Source: Scandinavium manionii
Lineage (GTDB): Bacteria > Pseudomonadota > Gammaproteobacteria > Enterobacterales > Enterobacteriaceae
DNA: 64,000 nucleotides
NCBI RefSeq assembly: GCF_024764775.1
Contig: NZ_JALIGC010000037.1
Coordinates: forward strand, 372,001 to 436,000
Direction of reading: 5' to 3'
Positions within the stretch are counted from its first letter, which is position 1; each line of letters starts with the position of its first letter. Below, one piece after another: positions 32,751 through 42,201 of this stretch. The translations under genes and the position numbers were made by a program. The notes beneath the pieces are model-generated. The model was given only the letters and a program-made list of their open reading frames with translations. It had not been told where the DNA came from and made no database searches.

Positions 32751-34555
32751 TGGAAGGAACGGATTTGCTGCTGGCAGGCGTGCTGTTCCTGTTCGCCGCA
32801 GTTGCCGCGGTGCCACTGGCCTCACGTTTAGGTATTGGTCCGGTCCTGGGCTATCTGTTGGCGGGGATCGCCATCGGCCCGTGGGGCTTGGGCTTCATCA
32901 GCGATGTGGATGAAATTCTGCACTTCTCCGAACTCGGCGTGGTATTCCTGATGTTTATCATTGGGCTGGAGCTGAATCCGTCTAAGCTTTGGCAGTTGCG
33001 ACAATCCATTTTTGGCGTGGGCGCGGCGCAGGTTCTTTTAAGTGCGGCGATCCTCACCGGCTTGCTGATGCTGACCAACTTCTCCTGGCAGGCTGCGGTG
33101 ATCGGCGGGATCGGGCTGGCGATGTCTTCGACGGCGATGGCGTTGCAGCTAATGCGCGAGAAAGGCATGAACCGCAACGAGGCGGGTCAACTAGGCTTCT
33201 CGGTGCTGCTTTTCCAGGACTTAGCGGTGATCCCAGCGTTGGCGCTGGTGCCGCTGTTGGCGGGGGCTGGTGACGAACATCCGGACTGGATCAAAATCGG
33301 CATGAAGGTGCTGGCGTTTGTCGGCGTGTTAATTGGCGGACGCTACTTGCTTCGCCCGGTGTTCCGCTATATCGCAGGCTCCGGCGTGCGTGAAGTGTTT
33401 ACCGCGGCTACGCTGCTGCTGGTGCTTGGCTCGGCCCTGTTTATGGATGCCCTGGGTCTGTCGATGGCGCTCGGTACGTTTCTCGCGGGTGTTCTGTTGG
33501 CGGAAAGTGAGTACCGTCACGAGCTGGAAATCGCCATTGAGCCGTTCAAGGGCCTGCTGCTGGGACTGTTCTTTATCTCCGTCGGCATGGCGTTGAATAT
33601 TGGGATTTTGTATACCCATATCTTGCTGGTGCTGGTGGGTGTGATTGTGCTGGTGGCGGTGAAGTCACTGGTGCTTTACGTGCTGGCTCGGATCTACGGC
33701 CTGCGCAGTTCCGAGCGCATGCAGTTTGCCGTGGTGCTGAGTCAGGGCGGGGAATTTGCCTTTGTGCTGTTCTCTGCTGCGTCGTCGCAGCGGTTGTTCC
33801 ACCATGACCAGATGGCACTGCTGTTGGTGACGGTGACGATGTCGATGATGACCACGCCGCTGCTGATGAAAATCGTCGATAAGGTGCTTTCTCGCCGCAT
33901 CAATAGTCCGGAGGAAGAAGACGAGACGCCGTGGGTGGAAGATGATAAACCGCAGGTAATTGTGGTTGGCTTTGGCCGTTTTGGTCAGGTTATTGGCCGT
34001 TTGTTGATGGCCAATAAGATGCGTATCACCGTGCTGGAGCGCGACATCAGTGCGGTTAATCTGATGCGCAAATACGGGTATAAAGTGTATTACGGCGATG
34101 CCACTCAGATTGAGCTTCTGCGTTCGGCAGGCGCGGAAGAGGCGGAGTCTATCGTTATCACCTGTAACGGACCTGAAGACACCATGAAGCTGGTGGAAAT
34201 TTGCCAGCAGCACTTCCCGCATCTGCATATTTTGGCCCGTGCTCGTGGCCGTGTGGAAGCGCATGAACTTTTACAGGTGGGCGTGAAACAGTTCTCCCGT
34301 GAGACGTTTTCCAGTGCGCTGGAACTGGGGCGCAAAGCGCTTATTACACTCGGGATGCATCCGCATCAGGCGCATCGTGCACAGCTTCACTTCCGACGTC
34401 TGGACATGCGCATGCTGCGCGAACTGATGCCGGTCCATAGCGATATCCAGCAAATTTCCCGTGTGCGGGAAGCCCGGCGCGAGCTGGAAGAGATTTTCCA
34501 ACGCGAAATGCAGCAGGAACGACGCCAGCTGGATGGCTGGGACGAATTTGAATAG
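32750..34555 (+). CDS. kefB: Glutathione-regulated potassium-efflux antiporter KefB
   Basis: CPA2 antiporter that releases K+ when bound by glutathione adducts, acidifying the cell to protect against electrophiles. The 601-residue protein has twelve or so membrane segments (1-380), with the family-specific QDLAVIPAL element, and a cytoplasmic KTN/RCK domain from about 400 with the VVGFGRFGQVIGRLL nucleotide-binding motif. It is coupled to kefG by the TAATG junction and followed by yheV. Confidence 0.98.
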   Translation: MEGTDLLLAGVLFLFAAVAAVPLASRLGIGPVLGYLLAGIAIGPWGLGFISDVDEILHFSELGVVFLMFIIGLELNPSKLWQLRQSIFGVGAAQVLLSAAILTGLLMLTNFSWQAAVIGGIGLAMSSTAMALQLMREKGMNRNEAGQLGFSVLLFQDLAVIPALALVPLLAGAGDEHPDWIKIGMKVLAFVGVLIGGRYLLRPVFRYIAGSGVREVFTAATLLLVLGSALFMDALGLSMALGTFLAGVLLAESEYRHELEIAIEPFKGLLLGLFFISVGMALNIGILYTHILLVLVGVIVLVAVKSLVLYVLARIYGLRSSERMQFAVVLSQGGEFAFVLFSAASSQRLFHHDQMALLLVTVTMSMMTTPLLMKIVDKVLSRRINSPEEEDETPWVEDDKPQVIVVGFGRFGQVIGRLLMANKMRITVLERDISAVNLMRKYGYKVYYGDATQIELLRSAGAEEAESIVITCNGPEDTMKLVEICQQHFPHLHILARARGRVEAHELLQVGVKQFSRETFSSALELGRKALITLGMHPHQAHRAQLHFRRLDMRMLRELMPVHSDIQQISRVREARRELEEIFQREMQQERRQLDGWDEFE

Positions 34556-34565
34556 AAGGTGAAAA

Positions 34566-34766
34566 ATGGCAGTCCGTAAACGTTTTATCGCCGGGGCAAA
34601 ATGTCCGGCATGTCAGGCGCAGGATTCACTGGCCATCTGGCGCGAGAACAATGTCGATATTGTTGAATGTGTTAAGTGCGGTCACCAAATGCGAGAGGCG
34701 GACAAGCAAGCGCGCGAGCACGTTCGCAAAGACGAACAGGTGATTGGTATTTTTCATCCAGAGTAG
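34566..34766 (+). CDS. yheV: Zinc-ribbon-like protein YheV
   Basis: Small protein of 66 residues with two CxxC pairs (CPACQ and CVKCGHQ) that form a probable zinc ribbon. Function is unknown. It starts ten bases after kefB and may be in the kefGB transcript. Confidence 0.93.
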   Translation: MAVRKRFIAGAKCPACQAQDSLAIWRENNVDIVECVKCGHQMREADKQAREHVRKDEQVIGIFHPE

Positions 34767-34860
34767 CGATCTCCGCTGTCTTTTTTTAAGCTAAGGGGTA
34801 CACGGGTGCAGAATTCCGCTACAATCTGCGCCACTATTCTTCCCATGCTCAGGAGATATC

Positions 34861-35448
34861 ATGAAAGTAGCAAAAGACCTGGTGGTTAGCCTGGCCTATC
34901 AGGTACGTACAGAAGACGGTGTATTGGTTGATGAGTCTCCGGTAAGTGCGCCGCTCGACTACCTGCATGGTCACGGCTCCCTGATCTCTGGCCTGGAAAA
35001 AGCGCTGGAAGATCACGAAGTAGGCGATAAGTTTGACGTTGAAGTTGGCGCGAACGACGCTTACGGTCAGTATGATGAAAACCTGGTACAGCGTGTACCG
35101 AAAGACGTCTTCATGGGCGTTGAAGAGCTGCAGGTTGGCATGCGTTTCCTGGCTGAAACAGACCAGGGCCCGGTTCCGGTTGAAATCACCGAAGTTGAAG
35201 ACGACCATGTCGTTGTCGACGGTAACCACATGCTGGCTGGCCAGAATCTGAAATTCCATGTTGAAGTCATTGCGCTGCGTGAAGCAACTGAAGAAGAACT
35301 GGCTCATGGCCACGTTCACGGTGCGCACGACCATCACCACGATCACGACCATGAAGGCGGTTGCTGCGGCGGCCACGGTCACGATCACGGCGACCAGGAA
35401 CAGGGTAAAGGCGGTTGTGGCGGTAACGGCGGCTGCGGTTGCCACTGA
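34861..35448 (+). CDS. slyD: FKBP-type peptidyl-prolyl isomerase/metallochaperone SlyD
   Basis: Cytoplasmic FKBP-type prolyl isomerase with chaperone activity that also supplies nickel to hydrogenase maturation. The 195-residue protein has a split FKBP domain with an inserted chaperone flap (about 70-125) and a metal-binding tail from about 150 on, very rich in His, Cys, Gly and Asp (GAHDHHHDHDHEGGCCGGHG). It is followed by a strong terminator shared with the convergent slyX. Confidence 0.98.
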   Translation: MKVAKDLVVSLAYQVRTEDGVLVDESPVSAPLDYLHGHGSLISGLEKALEDHEVGDKFDVEVGANDAYGQYDENLVQRVPKDVFMGVEELQVGMRFLAETDQGPVPVEITEVEDDHVVVDGNHMLAGQNLKFHVEVIALREATEEELAHGHVHGAHDHHHDHDHEGGCCGGHGHDHGDQEQGKGGCGGNGGCGCH

Positions 35449-35470
35449 TCATCCACTTAGGGTGATAATA

Positions 35471-35498
35471 AAAAAGCGTGCATGGCACGCTTTTTTTT
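35471..35498. terminator. Bidirectional terminator between slyD and slyX
   Basis: The stem AAAAAGCGTGC / GCACGCTTTTT with an ATG loop has an A-run on one side and eight T on the other, so it can serve both convergent genes. Confidence 0.92.
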
Positions 35499-35515
35499 CA
35501 TCCTGATGTTTTATA

Positions 35516-35734
35516 TCAGTAATGTGGCGGTGGAGTTTCTTCGGTCTGTGACGCCATGTGTGACGGTTGGCTGGACTTCAGTTTTTCAACCATAAGGCGC
35601 ATGTTGTCACGCATTTTGGCCATTTCCATCTCGTGGGAGGTCACCGTCTGGTTGAGGTCTTCAATGGTGATTTCCTGAAACGCCACTCGGCTCTCAAGCT
35701 CTGCCAGACGCGCTTCTAATGTTATCTCGCTCAT
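35516..35734 (-). CDS. slyX: SlyX family coiled-coil protein
   Basis: Conserved 72-residue protein of unknown function. It is almost wholly a heptad coiled coil (MSEITLEARLAELESRVAFQ...) with a short Pro/His tail (PPPHY). It is convergent with slyD and divergent from fkpA, as in E. coli. Confidence 0.94.
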   Translation of the reverse strand: MSEITLEARLAELESRVAFQEITIEDLNQTVTSHEMEMAKMRDNMRLMVEKLKSSQPSHMASQTEETPPPHY

Positions 35735-35810
35735 GATTCACCTCATATGTCATTCTGCGGCGGATTCTACTGGACTTTTCCCGCACGTGCAGCCACATAA
35801 CGAGTCTAAC

Positions 35811-35839
35811 GAAACTTATTTACACAAAAATAGTCTTAA
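35811..35839 (+). promoter_or_regulatory. Candidate sigma-E promoter of fkpA
   Basis: GAAACTT is followed 16 bases later by TCTTAA, near the sigma-E pattern GGAACTT - N16 - TCAAA. E. coli fkpA is known to be sigma-E dependent; the match here is partial. Confidence 0.4.
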
Positions 35840-35949
35840 AAGATTCGAGATTACAGAGCGTTCGTATGTAGATTTGTTCGACAACGATTTATAGTACGCT
35901 ACTCATTTAATAAACCCTGGGGTGAGATGCCCCGGCCCTGGAGAAATGG

Positions 35950-36801
35950 ATGAAATCACTGTTTAAAGTAACGCTTCTGGCGACAACGATGGCCGTTGCC
36001 CTGAATGCACCGCTGACTTTTGCCGCAGATGCTGCCGCTGCAAAAACAGCTCCAGCTGCTGACGCCGCTAAAGCCGCACCGGCTGCCCTCAACGCTGCAT
36101 TCAAAAACGACGACCAGCAATCCGCATATGCACTGGGTGCATCGCTCGGTCGTTACATGGAAAATTCTCTGAAAGAACAGGAAAAACTGGGCATCAAACT
36201 GGATAAAGCTCAGCTGATCGCGGGTGTTCAGGATGCGTTTGCAGATAAGAGCAAACTGTCCGATCAGGAAATCGAGCAGACTCTGCAGACTTTCGAGACT
36301 CGCGTAAAAACTGCTGCACAGCAGAAAATGGAAAAAGACGCGACTGATAACGAAGCGAAAGGTAAAACCTTCCGCGACACCTTCGCTAAAGAAAAAGGCG
36401 TGAAAACCTCTTCTACGGGTCTGATGTATAAAGTAGAGAAAGAAGGGACCGGCGACGCGCCGAAAGACAGCGACACCGTAGTGGTGAACTACAAAGGTAC
36501 GCTTATCGACGGTAAAGAGTTTGATAACTCTTACACCCGTGGTGAACCGCTGTCATTCCGTCTGGACGGTGTTATCCCTGGCTGGACTGAAGGCCTGAAA
36601 AACATCAAGAAAGGCGGCAAGATCAAGCTGGTCATTCCACCGGCACTGGCTTATGGCAAAACTGGCGTTCCGGGTATTCCGGCTAACTCCACTCTGGTCT
36701 TCGATGTTGAGCTGCTTGATATCAAACCAGCACCGAAAGCAGAAGCCGCTCCGGCTGCTGCCGCAGACGACAAAGCTGCAGCTGACACCAGTAAGAAATA
36801 A
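35950..36801 (+). CDS. fkpA: Periplasmic FKBP-type peptidyl-prolyl isomerase FkpA
   Basis: Periplasmic foldase with both prolyl isomerase and chaperone activity, part of the envelope stress response. The 283-residue precursor has a signal peptide ending TFA-AD (cleavage near 25), an Ala/Pro-rich spacer, a helical dimerisation domain (about 55-140) and a C-terminal FKBP domain (VVNYKGTLIDGKEFDNSY; VIPGWTEGLK). The N-terminal spacer and C-terminal tail are both Ala-rich. It is somewhat longer than the 270-residue E. coli protein. Confidence 0.97.
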   Translation: MKSLFKVTLLATTMAVALNAPLTFAADAAAAKTAPAADAAKAAPAALNAAFKNDDQQSAYALGASLGRYMENSLKEQEKLGIKLDKAQLIAGVQDAFADKSKLSDQEIEQTLQTFETRVKTAAQQKMEKDATDNEAKGKTFRDTFAKEKGVKTSSTGLMYKVEKEGTGDAPKDSDTVVVNYKGTLIDGKEFDNSYTRGEPLSFRLDGVIPGWTEGLKNIKKGGKIKLVIPPALAYGKTGVPGIPANSTLVFDVELLDIKPAPKAEAAPAAAADDKAAADTSKK

Positions 36802-36808
36802 GCGTTTG

Positions 36809-36842
36809 AAAGCCGCCGTCCGAAAGGGCGGCGGTTTTTTAT
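36809..36842 (+). terminator. Rho-independent terminator after fkpA
   Basis: The arms GCCGCCGTCC and GGGCGGCGG with a GAAA loop are followed by six T, eight bases past the fkpA stop. Confidence 0.92.
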
Positions 36843-36860
36843 TGGGCGCAATAATGACTC

Positions 36861-36982
<122 letters not shown>

Positions 36983-37096
36983 TAAGACTGGAAAGTGCCT
37001 GGTGTGCGTATTACTTTAGATGCCTCAATTTTGATGATGATAATGAGCCTGCCCTGACAACAAACGACAGGCTCCTGAAAAGGAGTGCTTTTTTTC

Positions 37097-37819
37097 ATGT
37101 CCAGGTCGCTTTTAACCAACGAAACCAGTGAGCTCGATTTACTGGATCAACGTCCTTTCGACCAGACCGATTTTGATATTTTGAAATCTTACGAAGCGGT
37201 TGTGGACGGGTTAGCGATGCTCATTGGCTCCCATTGCGAAATCGTGCTGCACTCTTTGCAGGATCTCAAATGTTCCGCCATCCGTATTGCCAACGGTGAA
37301 CACACCGGCCGTAAAATCGGCTCTCCTATTACTGATTTAGCGCTACGCATGCTTCATGACATGACCGGCGCAGACAGTAGCGTATCCAAATGCTATTTCA
37401 CTCGCGCGAAAAGCGGCGTGCTGATGAAGTCTGTCACGATCGCTATCCGCAATCGTGAACAGCGTGTGATTGGGCTGCTGTGTATCAACATGAATCTTGA
37501 TGTCCCGTTCTCGCAAATCATGGGCACCTTTATTCCGCCGGAAATCCCGGAAGTGAACTCCCAGGTGAACTTTGCTTCCTCCGTGGAAGACCTTGTGACT
37601 CAGACGCTGGAATTCACCATCGAAGAGGTCAACGCCGATCGCAACGTTTCTAACAATGCCAAAAATCGCCAGATCGTGCTTAACCTCTACGAGAAAGGAA
37701 TTTTCGATATCAAAGACGCTATCAACCAAGTCGCCGATCGTTTGAATATTTCCAAACACACCGTCTATCTCTACATCCGCCAGTTCAAAAGTGGCGATTT
37801 CCAGGGGCAAGATAAGTAA
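37097..37819 (+). CDS. yheO: Helix-turn-helix transcriptional regulator YheO
   Basis: Probable DNA-binding regulator of 240 residues with an N-terminal YheO/PAS-like sensing domain (about 25-140) and a C-terminal helix-turn-helix (INQVADRLNISKHTVYLYIRQF). The ATG at 37097 gives the conserved N-terminus MSRSLLTNETSELDLLDQR; a GTG at 37085 is inside the ribosome-site region (AAAAGGAGTG). A GAGCCTG/CAGGCTC hairpin lies in the leader (37045-37074). It overlaps tusD by one base. Target genes unknown. Confidence 0.95.
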   Translation: MSRSLLTNETSELDLLDQRPFDQTDFDILKSYEAVVDGLAMLIGSHCEIVLHSLQDLKCSAIRIANGEHTGRKIGSPITDLALRMLHDMTGADSSVSKCYFTRAKSGVLMKSVTIAIRNREQRVIGLLCINMNLDVPFSQIMGTFIPPEIPEVNSQVNFASSVEDLVTQTLEFTIEEVNADRNVSNNAKNRQIVLNLYEKGIFDIKDAINQVADRLNISKHTVYLYIRQFKSGDFQGQDK

Positions 37820-38205
37820 TGCGTTTTGCCCTGATGGTGACGGGCCCAGCCTACGGCACCCAGCAGTCCAGCAGTGCATGGCAGTTTGCGAACGCCGTGC
37901 TGGCTGAAGGGCATGAACTCGTGAGCGTGTTCTTCTATCGTGAAGGGGTTTATAACGCCAACCAGCTTACCGCGCCGGCAAATGATGAGTTTGATGTGGT
38001 ACGGGCCTGGCAGTCTCTGCATGAAAAACATGGTGTGGCGCTGCATATCTGTGTCGCCGCGGCGTTACGTCGTGGGGTGACCGAAGAAACCGAAGCGAAA
38101 CAGCTCGGTTTGACTGGTTTCAATCTGCAGCCTGGCTTCACGTTAAGTGGGCTGGGTGCGCTGGCTGAGGCCTCCCTGACCTGCGATCGAATGGTGCAAT
38201 TCTGA
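37819..38205 (+). CDS. tusD: Sulfurtransferase subunit TusD
   Basis: Part of the TusBCD complex that relays sulfur from TusA to TusE and MnmA for 2-thiouridine in tRNA wobble positions. The 128-residue DsrE-fold protein holds the relay Cys in LHICVAAALRRGV (near residue 78). TAATG-type overlaps join yheO, tusD and tusC. Confidence 0.97.
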   Translation: MRFALMVTGPAYGTQQSSSAWQFANAVLAEGHELVSVFFYREGVYNANQLTAPANDEFDVVRAWQSLHEKHGVALHICVAAALRRGVTEETEAKQLGLTGFNLQPGFTLSGLGALAEASLTCDRMVQF

Positions 38206-38561
38206 TGAAACGCGTAGCCTATGTCTTTATGACCGCCCCGCACGGTAGCAGTGCCGGAAGGGAAGGGCTTGATGCGTTGCTGGCAACTTCGGCGCTAACA
38301 GAAGAGATTGGCGTCTTTTTTGTCGGTGACGGTGTGTTCCAGCTTCTCAGTAACCAACATCCTGCAAACATTCTGGCTCGCGACTACATTCCTACTTTTA
38401 AGCTGATGGCGCTCTATGACATCGAAAACTGCTGGCTATGCGCCGCTTCGCTGCGCGAGCGTGGTTTGAGTGAATCTTCTTTTATTATTGAGTCAGAAAT
38501 TCTGGAGCCTGTTTTGCTCCGTCAGCGGCTCGATGATTACGATGTGATTTTGCGATTCTGA
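38205..38561 (+). CDS. tusC: Sulfurtransferase subunit TusC
   Basis: Non-catalytic structural subunit of the TusBCD sulfur relay hexamer. DsrF-like fold of 118 residues beginning MKRVAYVFMTAPHGSSAGRE. It overlaps tusD by one base, and tusB follows after seven bases. Confidence 0.97.
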   Translation: MKRVAYVFMTAPHGSSAGREGLDALLATSALTEEIGVFFVGDGVFQLLSNQHPANILARDYIPTFKLMALYDIENCWLCAASLRERGLSESSFIIESEILEPVLLRQRLDDYDVILRF

Positions 38562-38568
38562 GGTAACG

Positions 38569-38856
38569 ATGCTGCATACCCTTAGCCACTCTCCCTGGCA
38601 ACATGATATCAGCGCCCAGCTTCGTTTAGTCAGCCCGGGCGATGACCTGCTGCTACTGTCAGACGGCGTCATTGCTGCCCTGGACGGTTGCCGCTTCCTT
38701 GATATTCTCCGCGCCGCCCCCATATCTCTGTATGCGTTAGATGAGGACATTGAGGCCCGCGGCCTCGCTGGTCAAATTTCGAGCGCTGTCGTCAGGGTTA
38801 GCTATAATGACTTCGTCAGACTCACGATCCAGCATCCGGGACAACTCACCTGGTAA
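38569..38856 (+). CDS. tusB: Sulfurtransferase subunit TusB
   Basis: DsrH-like subunit of TusBCD, 95 residues (MLHTLSHSPWQHDISAQLRL). It closes the yheO-tusDCB operon directly before the str-operon promoter, as in E. coli. Confidence 0.97.
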   Translation: MLHTLSHSPWQHDISAQLRLVSPGDDLLLLSDGVIAALDGCRFLDILRAAPISLYALDEDIEARGLAGQISSAVVRVSYNDFVRLTIQHPGQLTW

Positions 38857-38876
38857 CAGAGATCGTTGTATATTTC

Positions 38877-38905
38877 TTGACACCTTTTCGGCGTGGCCCT
38901 AAAAT
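38877..38905 (+). promoter_or_regulatory. str operon promoter
   Basis: A consensus TTGACA and a TAAAAT hexamer are 17 bases apart, with a GC-rich GCGTCC discriminator just downstream, typical of stringently controlled ribosomal promoters. It drives rpsL-rpsG-fusA-tufA. Confidence 0.9.
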
Positions 38906-38978
38906 TTCGCGTCCTCATATTATATGAGGCGATTTATTACGTGTTTACGAAGCAAAAGCTAAAACCAGGAGCTATTTA

Positions 38979-39353
38979 ATGGCAACAGTAAATCAGCTGG
39001 TTCGCAAACCACGCACTCGCAAAGTTGCTAAAAGCAACGTGCCTGCGCTGGAAGCCTGCCCGCAGAAACGTGGCGTATGTACTCGTGTATATACCACCAC
39101 TCCTAAGAAACCTAACTCCGCACTGCGTAAAGTTTGCCGTGTGCGTCTGACTAACGGTTTCGAAGTCACCTCCTACATCGGCGGTGAAGGTCACAACCTG
39201 CAGGAACACTCCGTGATCCTGATCCGTGGCGGTCGTGTAAAAGACCTTCCGGGTGTTCGTTACCATACCGTTCGTGGTGCGCTTGACTGCTCCGGTGTTA
39301 AAGACCGTAAGCAAGCTCGTTCCAAGTATGGTGTGAAGCGTCCTAAGGCTTAA
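38979..39353 (+). CDS. rpsL: 30S ribosomal protein S12
   Basis: Decoding-centre protein of the 30S subunit, 124 residues. The streptomycin-relevant Lys positions are wild type: TTPKKPNSALRK (Lys43 by mature numbering) and GRVKDLPGVRY (Lys88). Strong translation bias. First gene of the str operon. Confidence 0.99.
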   Translation: MATVNQLVRKPRTRKVAKSNVPALEACPQKRGVCTRVYTTTPKKPNSALRKVCRVRLTNGFEVTSYIGGEGHNLQEHSVILIRGGRVKDLPGVRYHTVRGALDCSGVKDRKQARSKYGVKRPKA

Positions 39354-39448
39354 TGGATTCCGTTAAGTAAGGCCAAACGTTTTATATTAATGTCAAAACT
39401 AAACTCTTTGAGTTTTGGACAATCCTGAATTAACAACGGAGTATTCCC
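39354..39448 (+). promoter_or_regulatory. rpsL-rpsG intercistronic region, probable S7 feedback site
   Basis: The 95-base spacer can fold: TCAAAACT pairs with AGTTTTGG around AACTCTTTG. In E. coli, S7 binds this spacer and represses translation of the downstream str genes. Assigned by position and the visible hairpin. Confidence 0.6.
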
Positions 39449-39919
39449 ATGCCACGTCGTCGCGTCATTGGTCAGCGTAAAATCCTGCCGGATCCTAAGT
39501 TCGGATCAGAACTGCTGGCTAAATTTGTCAACATCCTGATGGTAGATGGTAAAAAATCTACTGCAGAATCAATCGTATACAGCGCGCTGGAGACCCTGGC
39601 TCAGCGTTCTGGAAAAAATGAACTGGAAGCTTTCGAAGTCGCTCTCGACAACGTGCGCCCGACTGTAGAAGTTAAGTCTCGCCGCGTTGGTGGTTCTACT
39701 TATCAGGTTCCAGTTGAAGTTCGTCCGGTTCGTCGTAATGCCCTGGCAATGCGTTGGATCGTAGAAGCTGCTCGTAAACGCGGTGATAAATCAATGGCCC
39801 TGCGTCTGGCGAACGAACTCACTGATGCTGCAGACAACAAAGGTACTGCAGTTAAGAAACGTGAAGACGTTCACCGTATGGCAGAAGCCAACAAGGCGTT
39901 CGCTCACTACCGTTGGTAA
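39449..39919 (+). CDS. rpsG: 30S ribosomal protein S7
   Basis: Primary 16S rRNA-binding protein of the 30S head and the autogenous repressor of the str operon, 156 residues. It ends at HYRW, the short form also found in E. coli B and Salmonella; the C-terminal extension of K-12 S7 is absent. Confidence 0.99.
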   Translation: MPRRRVIGQRKILPDPKFGSELLAKFVNILMVDGKKSTAESIVYSALETLAQRSGKNELEAFEVALDNVRPTVEVKSRRVGGSTYQVPVEVRPVRRNALAMRWIVEAARKRGDKSMALRLANELTDAADNKGTAVKKREDVHRMAEANKAFAHYRW

Positions 39920-40016
39920 TCCCTTCGGAGTGTTAGTCCCCAGGCGAGCGCTTCAGATAAGTTGCTCGCTTTGGGTTACTTAATCAGAACGTCTAAAGAA
40001 ATAAACGAGGAATCAA

Positions 40017-42131
40017 ATGGCTCGTACAACACCCATCGCACGCTACCGTAACATTGGTATCAGTGCGCACATCGACGCCGGTAAAACCACTACTACCGAA
40101 CGTATCCTGTTCTACACCGGTGTAAACCATAAAATCGGTGAAGTACACGACGGCGCCGCAACCATGGACTGGATGGAGCAGGAGCAGGAGCGTGGTATTA
40201 CCATTACCTCCGCAGCAACTACTGCATTCTGGTCTGGTATGGCGAAGCAGTATGAACCGCATCGCGTAAACATCATCGACACCCCGGGCCACGTTGACTT
40301 CACCATCGAAGTTGAACGTTCCATGCGTGTTCTTGACGGTGCGGTAATGGTTTACTGCGCAGTTGGTGGTGTTCAGCCGCAGTCTGAAACCGTATGGCGT
40401 CAGGCGAACAAATACAAAGTTCCACGCATCGCGTTCGTTAACAAAATGGACCGTATGGGTGCTAACTTCCTGAAAGTTGTTGGTCAGATCAAATCCCGTC
40501 TGGGCGCGAACCCTGTTCCGCTGCAGCTGGCGATTGGTGCTGAAGAAGGTTTCACCGGTGTTGTTGACCTGGTGAAAATGAAAGCCATCAACTGGAACGA
40601 AGAAGACGCGGGTGTAACTTTCACCTACGAAGATATCCCAGCAGAAATGCAGGACCTGGCTGACGAATGGCACCAGAACCTGATCGAATCCGCTGCGGAA
40701 GCTTCCGAAGAGCTGATGGAAAAATACCTGGGCGGCGAAGAGCTGACCGAGGAAGAAATCAAGATTGCTCTGCGTCAGCGCGTTCTGAACAACGAAATCA
40801 TCCTTGTTACCTGTGGTTCTGCATTTAAGAACAAAGGTGTTCAGGCGATGCTGGATGCGGTAATTGATTACCTGCCATCCCCAGTTGACGTACCTGCGAT
40901 CAACGGTCTGCTGGACGACGGTAAAGACACCCCGGCTGAGCGTCACGCAAGTGATGAAGAGCCGTTCTCTGCACTGGCGTTCAAAATCGCAACCGACCCA
41001 TTCGTGGGTAACCTGACGTTCTTCCGCGTGTACTCTGGCGTGGTTAACTCTGGTGACACTGTTTATAACCCAGTGAAATCGGCTCGTGAGCGTTTTGGTC
41101 GTATCGTTCAGATGCACGCTAACAAACGTGAAGAGATCAAAGAAGTTCGCGCAGGCGACATCGCTGCAGCAATCGGTCTGAAAGACGTGACCACAGGTGA
41201 CACCATCTGTGATCCGGACAACGTGATCATTCTGGAGCGTATGGAATTCCCAGAACCGGTAATCTCCATCGCCGTTGAGCCGAAAACCAAAGCTGACCAG
41301 GAAAAAATGGGTCTGGCTCTGGGTCGTCTGGCTAAAGAAGACCCGTCATTCCGCGTATGGACTGACGAAGAGTCTAACCAGACCATCATCGCTGGTATGG
41401 GCGAGCTGCACCTCGACATCATCGTTGACCGCATGAAGCGTGAATTCAACGTTGAAGCGAACGTCGGTAAACCTCAGGTTGCTTACCGCGAAGCGATTCG
41501 CGCGAAAGTTACCGATATCGAAGGTAAACACGCCAAGCAGTCTGGTGGTCGTGGTCAGTACGGTCATGTTGTTATCGACATGTACCCACTGGAGCCGGGC
41601 TCAAATCCGAAAGGCTACGAGTTCGTCAACGACATCAAAGGTGGTGTAATTCCTGGTGAATTCATCCCTGCCGTTGATAAAGGCCTCCAGGAGCAGCTGA
41701 AAGCTGGTCCACTGGCTGGTTACCCGGTTGTTGATCTCGGCGTGCGTCTGCACTTCGGTTCATACCATGACGTTGACTCCTCTGAGCTGGCGTTTAAACT
41801 GGCTGCTTCTATCGCCTTCAAAGATGGCTTTAAGAAAGCAAAACCAGTTCTGCTTGAGCCTATCATGAAGGTTGAAGTTGAAACTCCAGAAGAGAACACC
41901 GGTGATGTTATCGGTGACCTTAGCCGTCGTCGTGGTCAGCTGAAAGGTCAGGAATCTAACGCTACTGGCGTTCAGATTCACGCTGAAGTTCCGCTGTCTG
42001 AAATGTTCGGATATGCAACTCAGCTGCGTTCTCTGACCAAAGGTCGTGCTTCTTACTCCATGGAGTTCTTGAAGTACGACGACGCGCCGAACAACGTTGC
42101 TCAGGCCGTTATCGAAGCTCGTGGCAAATAA
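40017..42131 (+). CDS. fusA: Elongation factor G
   Basis: GTPase that drives translocation on the ribosome, 704 residues. G-domain motifs: AHIDAGKTTTTERIL (P-loop near residue 17), RGITITSAATT (switch I), DTPGHVD and NKMDRMG. Domains II to V follow. No extra tetracycline-protection features are present; this is the housekeeping factor. Confidence 0.99.
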   Translation: MARTTPIARYRNIGISAHIDAGKTTTTERILFYTGVNHKIGEVHDGAATMDWMEQEQERGITITSAATTAFWSGMAKQYEPHRVNIIDTPGHVDFTIEVERSMRVLDGAVMVYCAVGGVQPQSETVWRQANKYKVPRIAFVNKMDRMGANFLKVVGQIKSRLGANPVPLQLAIGAEEGFTGVVDLVKMKAINWNEEDAGVTFTYEDIPAEMQDLADEWHQNLIESAAEASEELMEKYLGGEELTEEEIKIALRQRVLNNEIILVTCGSAFKNKGVQAMLDAVIDYLPSPVDVPAINGLLDDGKDTPAERHASDEEPFSALAFKIATDPFVGNLTFFRVYSGVVNSGDTVYNPVKSARERFGRIVQMHANKREEIKEVRAGDIAAAIGLKDVTTGDTICDPDNVIILERMEFPEPVISIAVEPKTKADQEKMGLALGRLAKEDPSFRVWTDEESNQTIIAGMGELHLDIIVDRMKREFNVEANVGKPQVAYREAIRAKVTDIEGKHAKQSGGRGQYGHVVIDMYPLEPGSNPKGYEFVNDIKGGVIPGEFIPAVDKGLQEQLKAGPLAGYPVVDLGVRLHFGSYHDVDSSELAFKLAASIAFKDGFKKAKPVLLEPIMKVEVETPEENTGDVIGDLSRRRGQLKGQESNATGVQIHAEVPLSEMFGYATQLRSLTKGRASYSMEFLKYDDAPNNVAQAVIEARGK

Positions 42132-42201
42132 GCCGCAAGGTTAAAACTAATGTCCCGTGCTCTCTCCTTGAGGGGAGAGCACTATAGTAAGGAATATAGC
42201 C

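Noticed and set aside
35267..35506. His/Arg/Thr-rich frames overlapping the slyD tail
   Set aside because: Out-of-frame readings of the His-codon-rich metal-binding tail of SlyD.
39993..41117. Long open frame (374 codons) antisense to fusA
   Set aside because: It mirrors the strong codon bias of fusA, has no ribosome site or recognisable domain, and the sense gene is certain.
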